From Gammaproteobacteria bacterium (lineage in GTDB: Bacteria > Pseudomonadota > Gammaproteobacteria > SZUA-229), in NCBI GenBank assembly GCA_027858635.1, contig JAQICG010000060.1, forward strand, positions 1 through 8,659: a DNA stretch of 8,659 bases, written 5' to 3'. Every line of letters starts with the position of its first letter. The first letter of the stretch is position 1. The notes under the pieces are model-generated. The model was not told the origin of the DNA and did no database searches. It worked only from the letters and a program-made list of their open reading frames with translations. The position numbers and the translations under genes were made by a program. Below are positions 1 through 6,599 of this stretch, in pieces.

Positions 1-193
1 GAAGCTAAGATTTTTTGAAACCCCTGTGAAACCAATATCTTGCACCAGGCGCCACGGTTAAGCTACGGATTCAGGATTAAATAAAAGCATTCACCGCAGA
101 CAAATTTTTTACCAAATTAACATTGGTTTTCTCTGCACCTCAGCGGTGAAAAAGTTTTGTTATTTAAGTGTTCAAAATTTTACATTAAGGGTA
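1..193. other. Non-coding leader region upstream of the antiporter operon
   Basis: I see no convincing gene here. One forward frame is open from base 2 to a TAA at 59-61 (19 codons) and could be the tail of an upstream gene, but it resembles nothing I recognise; the other two forward frames hit early stops. It does not look like the C-terminus of MrpE, which normally lies directly before mrpF and overlaps it. Bases 90-150 hold an inverted-repeat element. I found no convincing sigma70 promoter, so the operon promoter is unassigned. Confidence 0.5.
90..150. repeat. Degenerate palindromic intergenic element (TTCACCGCAGA ... GCGGTGAA)
   Basis: The outer arms TTCACCGC (90-97) and GCGGTGAA (143-150) are perfect 8-bp inverted repeats. 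Next to them AGA (98-100) faces TCT (132-134). An inner stem ACCAA (111-115) / TTGGT (123-127) closes a 7-nt loop. From memory, the outer arms and the TTTTCTCTGC..CTC.GCGGTGAA layout resemble the dispersed 'ttcaccgcagagacgcagag' intergenic repeats found in many proteobacterial genomes; I could not check this. It ends about 43 bases before the mrpF start and may form an RNA hairpin in the leader. Confidence 0.5.
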
Positions 194-490
194 ATGGCCC
201 ACTATATGGAAAAACTATATTTAACTATCGCGCTGTTGCTTTTGCTCACCCTGGTGGCAGGTTTGTGGCGAGTGCTGCGTGGTCCGACGCCGGCGGATCG
301 TATGCTGGCGGCGCAGTTATTCAGCACCACGGCGGTGGCCTGTTTATTGTTACTGGCACAGGCATTCGGTCAGGCGTCGTTGCGGGATGTTGCTCTGGTG
401 TTTGCGCTGCTGGCTACCGTCGCGGCGGTAGCTTTTATCTGCCGTACCTGGCCCGGCGTCGAGCAGGAGCAGAATCATGTCGATGACTGA
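194..490 (+). CDS. mrpF: Mrp/Mnh cation:proton antiporter subunit F (MrpF-like)
   Basis: Small integral-membrane subunit of the Mrp (Mnh/Pha) multisubunit Na+/H+ antiporter in the cytoplasmic membrane. The 98-residue product has three hydrophobic segments (about 8-25, 37-57 and 65-83). The family signature RVLRGPTPADR is at 26-36, with the conserved Asp at 35, and SLRDVALVFALLATVA follows at 62-77. Length fits the family (about 90-100 residues). The start is uncertain: AAGGG at 187-191 lies 2 nt before ATG 194 and 14 nt before ATG 206, which would begin closer to the usual family start. A GTG at 146 is in frame but lies inside the palindromic element, so I reject it. The end overlaps mrpG by 14 nt, implying coupled translation. 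MrpE, the usual upstream neighbour, is not seen. Confidence 0.9.
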   Translation: MAHYMEKLYLTIALLLLLTLVAGLWRVLRGPTPADRMLAAQLFSTTAVACLLLLAQAFGQASLRDVALVFALLATVAAVAFICRTWPGVEQEQNHVDD

Positions 491-776
491 ATTTTTAACC
501 CTGTTGCTGTTAATCGCCGGGGCCTTTTTCTATATTGCGGGAACCGTGGGCCTGCTACGCTTTCCCGATATTTATTCGCGTCTGCATGCCCTGACCAAGG
601 CGGATAATCTCGGTCTGGGGCTGATCATCGTGGGCCTGGCTTTGCAGGCGGACTCGCTGACGGTGATATTCAAACTTATTCTGATCTGGCTGCTGGTGCT
701 GCTGGCAAGTGCCAGCGTCGCCCATATGGTCGCCCGTTCGGCACAACAAAAAGGCATTAAACCCTGGACACGATGA
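477..776 (+). CDS. mrpG: Mrp/Mnh cation:proton antiporter subunit G (MrpG-like)
   Basis: The 99-residue membrane subunit G of the Mrp-type antiporter. The MnhG signature is plain: GTVGLLRFPDIYSRLHALTK at 22-41, followed by ADNLG, then two further hydrophobic stretches (about 45-57 and 60-84) and a basic tail. Length is typical. The start ATG has AGGAG (465-469) seven bases ahead. It overlaps mrpF by 14 nt and ends in an ATGA overlap with the next gene. In the family MrpG packs with E and F in the smaller membrane module; its individual role is structural or poorly defined. Confidence 0.93.
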   Translation: MSMTEFLTLLLLIAGAFFYIAGTVGLLRFPDIYSRLHALTKADNLGLGLIIVGLALQADSLTVIFKLILIWLLVLLASASVAHMVARSAQQKGIKPWTR

Positions 777-1813
777 CACTACTACAATGGGCCTTTGATG
801 GTTTGCTTGGCATCACCCTGATATGGCTGGCCTGGCGAACCCTGGCGAGTGCCGATCTGTTCAAGGCGATTGTGCTGTTCATCGCTTTTGGTCTGTTGAT
901 GTCACTGGCCTGGGTTCGACTCAATGCCCCGGACATCGCACTCGCCGAGGCCGCGATCGGTGCCGGCCTGACCGGTGCGCTGCTGCTGGTGGCGCTGGCA
1001 AGGCTTAACGTGGTGGCGGCGCAAACTGGTGACATTGAAAGTAACACTAAACAGATATCTGCGCCGGAGGATTCAGCGCGCACCACTGCTGTTGTTGGTC
1101 AGGGAGTTTCAAATAAACATAACCTGTTTCAATATTTTCTGGTGCTGATGCTGTCGGCCGTGGCGGCGGGTCTGGCCTATGCGGTGTTGAGTCTGCCATC
1201 AGAAGCACCGGGTTTGAGTCGGGACGTGGCGGAGAATCTAAACGTCAGTGGTGTCAGCAATCCGGTGACCGCGGTGCTGCTCAATTTTCGTGGTTACGAT
1301 ACCTTGCTGGAAATGGCCGTGCTGTTGCTGGCGCTGCTCGGAGTCTGGTCACTCAACCGACTGCCGGAGCAGTACGAATCATCGCCGGGGCTGGTGCTGG
1401 ATATGCTCTCGCGTCTGCTGGTGCCATTGCTGCTACTGGTGGCCGGTTATCTGCTCTGGGTTGGCAGCCGGGCACCGGGCGGTGCTTTTCAGGCGGGTTC
1501 GGTGCTGGCCGCTGCCGGGGTGCTGTTACTGCTGGCCGGCTGGCGTCCTGCGGCAAGATTTCTCGGCTGGCCGCTGCGCTTTGCCCTGATCATCGGGCTG
1601 GCGGTGTTTGTCAGTGTCGCGCTCCTCATGATGCTACCCGGCGGACAGCTGCTGCAACTGCCACCCGCATTCGCCGGTGCATTAATCCTGCTGATCGAAA
1701 CCGCAGCCACACTCTCGATCGGGGTCACGCTGGCGGCGCTGTTTTACGGCAGTCGGCCACGGTCGGAGCAAATTCCGCCGCATCACACAGGCTCGGGAGG
1801 GGAGAATGAATAA
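773..1813 (+). CDS. mrpB: Fused MrpA C-terminal domains (DUF4040 and MbhE-like) + MrpB
   Basis: A 346-residue membrane protein joining parts that are separate genes or MrpA domains elsewhere. Residues about 5-80 match DUF4040 (MbhD / MrpA C-terminal) with NAPDIALAEAAIGAG at 51-65. Residues about 85-117 are a hydrophilic linker. Residues about 118-195 match the MbhE-like second MrpA C-terminal domain, with NPVTAVLLNFRGYDTLLE at 163-180. Residues about 205-325 are the MnhB domain, with RAPGGAFQAGSVLAA at 233-247. The tail is hydrophilic. In the family these parts bridge the A/D antiporter subunits and the small subunits. It starts in an ATGA overlap with mrpG, without a strong ribosome site, and overlaps mrpC by 8 nt. 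The fusion explains how the operon manages without a full MrpA. Confidence 0.9.
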   Translation: MTLLQWAFDGLLGITLIWLAWRTLASADLFKAIVLFIAFGLLMSLAWVRLNAPDIALAEAAIGAGLTGALLLVALARLNVVAAQTGDIESNTKQISAPEDSARTTAVVGQGVSNKHNLFQYFLVLMLSAVAAGLAYAVLSLPSEAPGLSRDVAENLNVSGVSNPVTAVLLNFRGYDTLLEMAVLLLALLGVWSLNRLPEQYESSPGLVLDMLSRLLVPLLLLVAGYLLWVGSRAPGGAFQAGSVLAAAGVLLLLAGWRPAARFLGWPLRFALIIGLAVFVSVALLMMLPGGQLLQLPPAFAGALILLIETAATLSIGVTLAALFYGSRPRSEQIPPHHTGSGGENE

Positions 1814-2111
1814 CGCCTATCTGTATGCGCTAACCGGCATCGTGCTGTTCACGCTGGGGTTGTACGCGCTCATTATTTATTCCCATCTGCTGCGTAAGAT
1901 CCTGGCCATCAACATCATGGCCAGCGGTGTGTTTCTACAGCTGGTCGCACTGTCAACGCGCGCTCGGCCCTTGCTGGATGCGGTGCCGCACGCGATGGTG
2001 ATCACCGGTATTGTGGTTGCGGTCTCTGCCACTGCACTGGCGCTGGCGCTGATGCTGCGCCTGCGTGACGCCAGCGGGAGCGCCGAGCTGATCGAAGAGT
2101 CCACCGAATGA
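1806..2111 (+). CDS. mrpC: Mrp/Mnh antiporter subunit C (NuoK-like)
   Basis: A 101-residue NuoK-like subunit with three predicted membrane helices (about 7-26, 30-48 and 62-86). NuoK/MrpC features are LLRKILAINIMASGVFLQL at 28-46 and DAVPHAMVITGIVVAVSATA spanning the last helix, where the family usually has PLPQALVLTAIV. The acidic tail after residue 90 is not membrane. A purine-rich ribosome site (GGGAGG, 1795-1800) lies 5 nt before the ATG, and the gene overlaps the mrpB stop by 8 nt. By family it links the antiporter-like subunits to the rest of the membrane arm. Confidence 0.9.
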   Translation: MNNAYLYALTGIVLFTLGLYALIIYSHLLRKILAINIMASGVFLQLVALSTRARPLLDAVPHAMVITGIVVAVSATALALALMLRLRDASGSAELIEESTE

Positions 2112-2124
2112 CGTTCACGCAATA

Positions 2125-3588
2125 ATGTCGATACAAACGATCCCCTGGCCAGTCATGCTGATCGTGTTACCGCTGATCGGTACGCTGCTGTGCTTTCTGT
2201 TGCCGCGACAGGTGAAAGCGCTGGGGTTGATGACCGCATTGGCCATTGCGGCGAGCGCGGTCGCCTTGCTCTGGCAGCTGCTGCAGCAGGGGGCAATGCG
2301 TTATTCGGTGGGTGGCTGGGGTGCGCCGTTGGGCATCGACCTTTATGCTGATGGCCTGAGCCTGCTGATGCTGCTGATCACCGCTACGGTGGGGCTGGCA
2401 ATCAGCATTTATGCGAATGCCGCTTTCAAGCTCGATAAGCTGGTGCATTTCTGGCCGTTGTGGCTGCTGCTGTGGACCGCGCTGAATGCGCTTTTCCTCT
2501 CGGCCGATCTGTTCAATCTTTATGTCTCGCTTGAACTGCTGGGGCTGTCTGCGGTGGCACTGGTGGCACTGGCGGGCGGCAGCGCCGCATTGGGCGCCGC
2601 CATGCGTTACCTGCTGGTCAGCCTGCTGGGGTCGATGCTATACCTGCTGGGTCTGGCGCTGCTCTACCACAGCTTCGCCAGCGTCGATATTGCGATACTG
2701 GCGCAACGCATGGAATCGACCCCCGCGGTCTGGGCCGCCATGGCGCTGATGACGGTGGGTCTGCTACTCAAAACGGCGCTGTTTCCACTGCATTTCTGGC
2801 TGCCGCCCGCACACGCCAATGCCCCGGCAGCGGTAAGCGCCTTATTGTCCGCGCTGGTGGTGAAGGGCTCCTTTTATATTCTGTTACGGCTGTGGCTGGA
2901 GGTTTTCCCTCTCAGTCACGCCGCGCCCGGACAGCTTCTGGGGCTGCTCGGCGCGGCGGCGATACTTTGGGGCGGGGTGCAGGCGCTGCGTCAAACCCGG
3001 CTCAAAATGCTGATCGCCTATTCCACGGTATCGCAGTTAGGTTATCTGTTTATTGCCTTCCCGCTGGCCACCACCATGGCCTGGAAAGGGGCGATGTATC
3101 TGCTGTTATCGCATGCACTGGCGAAATCGGCGATGTTCCTGGCGGCGGGTAATCTGCTGCTGTTCGGCGGCCATGACCGTATCACCCAGCTCGACCGGGT
3201 GGCGCAACGTCTGCCACTGACACTGGCGGCATTCGCCCTGGCGGGTGTCAGCATTATTGGCCTGCCGATCAGTGGTGGTTTCATCGGCAAGTGGCTGCTG
3301 CTCACTGCTGCAATGCAATCCGGTGAATGGGGCTGGGCGGTGGTTATGATACTGGGTAGCTTGCTGGCGGCCGCCTATATTTTCAAAGTGATCGGTTACG
3401 CCTTCACCCAGGCCGAAGTCACCCATGAAGCCTGTGAAGTCTCGAAAACTATGGGCGCAACGGCCTTTGTACTGGCACTGGCGGCCATTGTGCTCGGCCT
3501 GATTGCACCGTGGCTGTTAGCACTGATGGATATCGCCGAGCCATTTGCAATGTCATCAGCAGCGCTCAATGCGGGAGCCGCCGCATGA
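2125..3588 (+). CDS. mrpD: Mrp antiporter subunit D, proton-conducting NuoM/N-like (D1)
   Basis: A 487-residue polytopic protein of the proton-conducting transporter family (Proton_antipo_M), related to MrpD and NuoM/N, with about 14 membrane helices. Ion-pathway residues are intact: Glu137 in the TM5 stretch NLYVSLELLGL, Lys216 in LLLKTALFPLHFWLP with His223 following, Lys247 in LVVKGSF, His330 and Lys334 in LLSHALAKSAMF, and Lys389 in GGFIGKW. Length is typical of MrpD (about 490). The start follows mrpC after 13 nt with no clear Shine-Dalgarno site, an exception among the early genes of the operon. The stop overlaps the next start (ATGA). It is likely a genuine ion-translocating subunit exchanging protons for Na+ or K+; the cation cannot be read from sequence. 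Confidence 0.92.
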   Translation: MSIQTIPWPVMLIVLPLIGTLLCFLLPRQVKALGLMTALAIAASAVALLWQLLQQGAMRYSVGGWGAPLGIDLYADGLSLLMLLITATVGLAISIYANAAFKLDKLVHFWPLWLLLWTALNALFLSADLFNLYVSLELLGLSAVALVALAGGSAALGAAMRYLLVSLLGSMLYLLGLALLYHSFASVDIAILAQRMESTPAVWAAMALMTVGLLLKTALFPLHFWLPPAHANAPAAVSALLSALVVKGSFYILLRLWLEVFPLSHAAPGQLLGLLGAAAILWGGVQALRQTRLKMLIAYSTVSQLGYLFIAFPLATTMAWKGAMYLLLSHALAKSAMFLAAGNLLLFGGHDRITQLDRVAQRLPLTLAAFALAGVSIIGLPISGGFIGKWLLLTAAMQSGEWGWAVVMILGSLLAAAYIFKVIGYAFTQAEVTHEACEVSKTMGATAFVLALAAIVLGLIAPWLLALMDIAEPFAMSSAALNAGAAA

Positions 3589-5081
3589 GCGAGTATTTCG
3601 AGCTGCCGCTGTTAATTCTGGCCAGCTCCATGATCCCCGGCCTGATCATTTTCATGCTGCCGGAAGAGGCGGTGCGAACCCGTATTGCCCTCAATATGAG
3701 CGGTGCCCTGATCAAGGTGATGCTGGTCGGTTTTGTTATCTGGGGGGTTTCCAACGGCCAGCAGTACGAAACCCGACTGCCGTTTCTGCCCGGACTGGAT
3801 CTGGTATTAAAGGCTGATGCACTGTCGATTCTGTTCATCACCCTGTCCACGGTGCTGTGGCTGGTGACCACCGTCTATGCCATTGGTTATCTGGAAAACT
3901 CGCCCCATCGCAGTCGCTTTTTTGGTTTTTTCAGCCTCTGCGTAACCGCAACCGTTGGCATCGCTCTGGCGGGTAACCTGATCACCTTTGTGCTGTTTTA
4001 CGAGCTGTTGACCCTGACCACTTATCCACTCATCGTGCATCGCGGCACCGAGGAGGCGCGTCAGGCCGGGCGCACTTATTTAATTCATACCATGTTCGGT
4101 GGCGCGCTGCTGCTGCTAGGCACAGTCTGGCTCTATAGTCTGACCGGCACGCTGGAATTCACCCAGCGCGGTTTTGTGTCCGGATTGCTGCCTGATCATG
4201 ATAACTCGCTAATCATTATTTTTGTTTTGCTCATTGCCGGGCTGGGCGTGAAGGCGGCATTGGTGCCATTGCACAGCTGGTTACCCCGGGCGATGGTGGC
4301 ACCCGCGCCGGTGAGCGCCCTGTTGCATGCGGTGGCGGTAGTGAAAGCCGGTGCATTTGGCATCGTGCGCGTGATTTACGATGTCTATGGCATCGAGGTT
4401 GCCAGCACGCTGGGGGTGACTTTGCCACTGGCCATAGTCGCTGCAATCACCGTTATTTATGGTTCCGTGCGCGCCCTGTTTCAGGATGACCTGAAACGCC
4501 GACTGGCCTTTTCCACCATCAGTCAGGTGTCGTACATCACCTTGGGCATTGCTGTGGCCGGGCCGATCGCGACCATCGGCGGACTGGTCCATCTGGTGCA
4601 TCAGGGCATGATGAAAATCACGCTGTTTTTCTGCGCGGGTAATCTGGCGGAAACACTGGGCATTCATAAAGTCAGTGAAATGGACGGCGTGGGGCGTCGC
4701 ATGCCACTAACCATGGCCGCGTTTACACTGGGCGCTTTCGGCATGATGGGCGCGCCGCCGCTGGCAGGGTTTGTCAGCAAATGGTATCTGGGGCTGGGCG
4801 CGCTCGATGCCGGGCAGGACTGGGTGATATTTATACTCGCCGGCAGCAGCCTGTTGAACGCCATGTACTTTTTACCCATCCTGCATCGTGCCTGGTTCAG
4901 AGAGCCCATGCATGAATGGCCGGCGACACATTATCTATGGCGCAGAGAAACTGCTTGGGCATTGCTGCTGCCGCCGCTGTTTACCGCTTTTCTGTCGCTG
5001 CTCCTGGGTCTGCTGGCGTCATTGCCTTACAGCCCCCTGGAGTGGGCGCGTTTTATCACCTCACTGCAATACGCGCTATGA
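3585..5081 (+). CDS. Second proton-conducting antiporter subunit (MrpD/NuoL-like, D2)
   Basis: A 498-residue polytopic protein of the same superfamily, closer to NuoL/MrpA-type sequences. Key residues are all present: Glu140 (FVLFYELLTLTTYP), Lys223 (GLGVKAALVPLHSWLP, with His230), His248 and Lys254 (SALLHAVAVVKAG), His339 and Lys344 (HLVHQGMMKITLF), and Lys399 (GFVSKWY). The ATG at 3585 overlaps the D1 stop (ATGA) and has GGGAG (3573-3577) seven bases upstream. An in-frame start at 3510 would add 25 non-homologous residues overlapping D1, so I reject it. It probably takes the place of the N-terminal channel part of MrpA, whose C-terminal domains are in the MrpB fusion. Its length is shorter than MrpA (about 800) because those domains are missing. 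Confidence 0.92.
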   Translation: MSEYFELPLLILASSMIPGLIIFMLPEEAVRTRIALNMSGALIKVMLVGFVIWGVSNGQQYETRLPFLPGLDLVLKADALSILFITLSTVLWLVTTVYAIGYLENSPHRSRFFGFFSLCVTATVGIALAGNLITFVLFYELLTLTTYPLIVHRGTEEARQAGRTYLIHTMFGGALLLLGTVWLYSLTGTLEFTQRGFVSGLLPDHDNSLIIIFVLLIAGLGVKAALVPLHSWLPRAMVAPAPVSALLHAVAVVKAGAFGIVRVIYDVYGIEVASTLGVTLPLAIVAAITVIYGSVRALFQDDLKRRLAFSTISQVSYITLGIAVAGPIATIGGLVHLVHQGMMKITLFFCAGNLAETLGIHKVSEMDGVGRRMPLTMAAFTLGAFGMMGAPPLAGFVSKWYLGLGALDAGQDWVIFILAGSSLLNAMYFLPILHRAWFREPMHEWPATHYLWRRETAWALLLPPLFTAFLSLLLGLLASLPYSPLEWARFITSLQYAL

Positions 5082-6460
5082 CTATAACTGAATCTTTGCT
5101 GTTGTTAACTCCGGGACTGCCGCTGTTGCTGGCGGCGCCATGGCTGCGCCGGGTTGTTCCACGCTTTGAATATGTCGCTATTCTACCGGCGCTTTTGCTA
5201 CTGATTTTCGCCGAGCAAACCAGGGTTGACCTACCCTGGTTATTGCTGGGCTCGGGGATAGGTTTTGTCGAACAGACACCGCTGTTACTTTCAATGGCTT
5301 TACTGCTCTGGTTGCCCGCTGCGTTTTCCCTGTCTGTGCGGTTGCAACGCAGTGACGGCTCTCTATCGAGTGAAATAACCAATCGACGTTACAGCACATT
5401 TTTTCTACTGACACTAAGCGGTTATCTGGGCACAATTTTGGCGATGGACGTGGTTGGCTTTTTTACTTTTTCCACGCTTATGGGTTACAGCTTTTATGGG
5501 CTGCTGATCAATGGCGGAAATAGCAATAGAAAACGCGCGGGTCGGGTCTACTTGTATTTTATTATTGCTGCCGACCTGCTGCTATTTGAAGCGGCATTGA
5601 TTGCCGTTGTCGCCACTGGCAATTTAAGTTTTTCTGCGGTTCGTGATGCGAACTTGAGCATTAATATGGTGCGCGATGTGAATCTAAATTTTGAAGTGGT
5701 ACGTGCTGCTTTAATATCATCCTCGCACAACGTTACCTATTTATCGCTGGTGATCATCGGCTTTGCCCTTAAGGCCGGTTTCTGGCCGCTCTACTTCTGG
5801 CTGCCTATGACATTTCGCGCGGCAACTCCACCTGCCGCACTTCTGATCGGCGGCGTTCCTGTTGCCATCGCTTTACTGGGTCTGGTTCGCTGGCTACCGC
5901 TGGGTGATATCACGTTGCCACTTGCCGGTATGATTATTCAGTTTTCAGGTGCCGCCGCAATCCTGTTCAGCCTTCTGTACGCGCTGATATTACGAGAATT
6001 GAAAACCCTGCCGACACAACTCACCCTGTTGACGACCGGCCTGTTCACCGTGGCGCTGGGTGTTGGCCTGAGCAAACCGGATCTCTGGCAGCAGTATGGT
6101 CATCTGGCCTATTTTTATATCGTGTTTATGTCACTGGCTCTGGCGCTGCTGACTGCGGTTATCGCATGGCGGCAAGACGGAAACCTATCTACCGATAAAA
6201 GCATGGAACCGACAGAAGTCAGAGTGATGTGGATTGAACATGTATCAGAAATGATCGTGCGTCGCATTAGAGCCATGGGCATGGAAACGCTGCCACGCTT
6301 GCGTGCATCCTCTCTTGCCACTGCCCAAAATTATTTACATGTACCCGTCTGGAAAAAAGCCCTGCAAAACGCCGAACTTATTTTGCAACGCTGGAGCTTC
6401 GCCATAACTTTACTGGTGCTGCTGGGCGTTATTTTCGTGCTTGTGGTTATGGTCGGATAG
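5078..6460 (+). CDS. Third, degenerate antiporter-like membrane subunit (D3)
   Basis: A 460-residue NuoL/M/N-like protein starting in an ATGA overlap with D2. About 11 helices are followed by a hydrophilic, probably helical stretch (365-438) and a final helix (439-459). Aligned by eye to D2, Lys232 (ALKAGFWPLYFWLP) is kept. The TM5 glutamate is Thr133 (FFTFSTLMGY), the His after TM7 is Tyr239, the TM8 lysine is Ala263, and the TM10 His/Lys and TM12 Lys motifs are missing. It probably cannot pump alone and may be structural, regulatory or a distal cap; that is inference. Residues 185-214 are three 10-residue repeats. An in-frame start at 4916 would overlap D2 by over 160 nt and is rejected. 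No Shine-Dalgarno site is visible, so translation probably depends on coupling to D2. Confidence 0.85.
   Translation: MTITESLLLLTPGLPLLLAAPWLRRVVPRFEYVAILPALLLLIFAEQTRVDLPWLLLGSGIGFVEQTPLLLSMALLLWLPAAFSLSVRLQRSDGSLSSEITNRRYSTFFLLTLSGYLGTILAMDVVGFFTFSTLMGYSFYGLLINGGNSNRKRAGRVYLYFIIAADLLLFEAALIAVVATGNLSFSAVRDANLSINMVRDVNLNFEVVRAALISSSHNVTYLSLVIIGFALKAGFWPLYFWLPMTFRAATPPAALLIGGVPVAIALLGLVRWLPLGDITLPLAGMIIQFSGAAAILFSLLYALILRELKTLPTQLTLLTTGLFTVALGVGLSKPDLWQQYGHLAYFYIVFMSLALALLTAVIAWRQDGNLSTDKSMEPTEVRVMWIEHVSEMIVRRIRAMGMETLPRLRASSLATAQNYLHVPVWKKALQNAELILQRWSFAITLLVLLGVIFVLVVMVG
5630..5719 (+). repeat. Three tandem 30-bp (10-residue) imperfect repeats inside D3
   Basis: Residues 185-214 of D3 read as three units with the core at the same place: FSAVRDANLS, INMVRDVNLN, FEVVRAALIS. 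The unit length is exactly 30 nt. Synonymous codons differ between units (CGT/CGC for Arg, AAC/AAT for Asn, TTG/CTA/TTA for Leu), so the duplication is not recent. It replaces the short loop between TM6 and TM7, where relatives have one copy of a 'GxLxFxxv...L' segment. Confidence 0.7.
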
Positions 6461-6461
6461 A

Positions 6462-6572
6462 TCATCGGGCTTTTAAAGATGATGGTGGTAGTATCACAAA
6501 GAACAGCATCAACAGAATGACAGGAATCAACAGCAAAAACATGCCACAATATAGATCTTCAAATTCTCTCAT
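6462..6572 (-). CDS. Possible 36-residue single-pass membrane protein (hypothetical)
   Basis: On the minus strand, ATG at 6572-6570 opens 36 codons to a TGA at 6464-6462 and so fills most of the gap between D3 and the toxin-antitoxin genes. The product has a short acidic head (MREFEDLYCG), a run of about 18 strongly hydrophobic residues (FLLLIPVILLMLFFVIL), then PPSS and a basic tail (LKAR). That order fits a small single-pass membrane protein. Against it: I see no Shine-Dalgarno site, an internal ATG at 6542 could also start it, and T-rich DNA yields hydrophobic reading frames by chance. I do not recognise a family. It would converge with the D3 gene and its 5' end touches the candidate mntA promoter. 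Confidence 0.25.
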   Translation of the reverse strand: MREFEDLYCGMFLLLIPVILLMLFFVILPPSSLKAR

Positions 6573-6599
6573 TGAAGGCTTGCAAGCATTGGCTGTAAT
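6572..6599 (+). promoter_or_regulatory. Candidate sigma70 promoter for the MNT/HEPN module
   Basis: TTGAAG (6572-6577) and TGTAAT (6594-6599) are 16 nt apart and match 4/6 and 5/6 positions of the sigma70 boxes. The predicted start point, near 6606, would leave a leader of only about 12 nt beginning at the ribosome site, which weakens the call. The spacer contains a perfect palindrome. Confidence 0.3.
6578..6587. promoter_or_regulatory. Perfect palindrome GCTTGCAAGC, possible operator
   Basis: This 10-bp perfect palindrome lies between the candidate -35 and -10 boxes and 31 nt before the mntA start. The position suits a repressor site for an autoregulated toxin-antitoxin operon, but neither MntA nor HepT has an evident DNA-binding domain, so the regulator, if there is one, is unknown. 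Confidence 0.3.

Noticed and set aside
39..62. Partial palindrome around GGCGCC (CTT..ACC..GGCGCC..GGT..AAG)
   Set aside because: Only the central 6 bp are perfect and the spacing of the outer arms is uneven; too weak to call an operator.
146..193. GTG start at 146 extending MrpF by 16 residues
   Set aside because: The extension lies partly in the palindromic element, has no ribosome site and has no counterpart in the family.
3510..3584. Upstream in-frame start of D2 at 3510
   Set aside because: It would overlap D1 by 79 nt and add 25 polar residues; ATG 3585 has a good ribosome site and the ATGA overlap.
4281..4667. 128-codon minus-strand open frame inside D2
   Set aside because: Its composition (His, Gln, Arg-rich) is typical of an antisense shadow of a hydrophobic membrane gene.
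4916..5077. Upstream in-frame start of D3 at 4916
   Set aside because: It would overlap the end of D2 by 166 nt and the added residues are a shadow of the D2 coding sequence; ATG 5078 overlaps the D2 stop by four bases.
194..6460. Complex I or membrane-bound hydrogenase membrane arm
   Set aside because: MrpF, MrpG and MnhB domains are diagnostic of Mrp/Mbh modules, and no NuoH-like, NuoI-like or catalytic subunits occur in the window.
6461..6483. ATCATC/GATGAT hairpin after the D3 stop as a terminator
   Set aside because: The stem is only 6 bp and AT-rich, the loop is 11 nt and no T-run follows.
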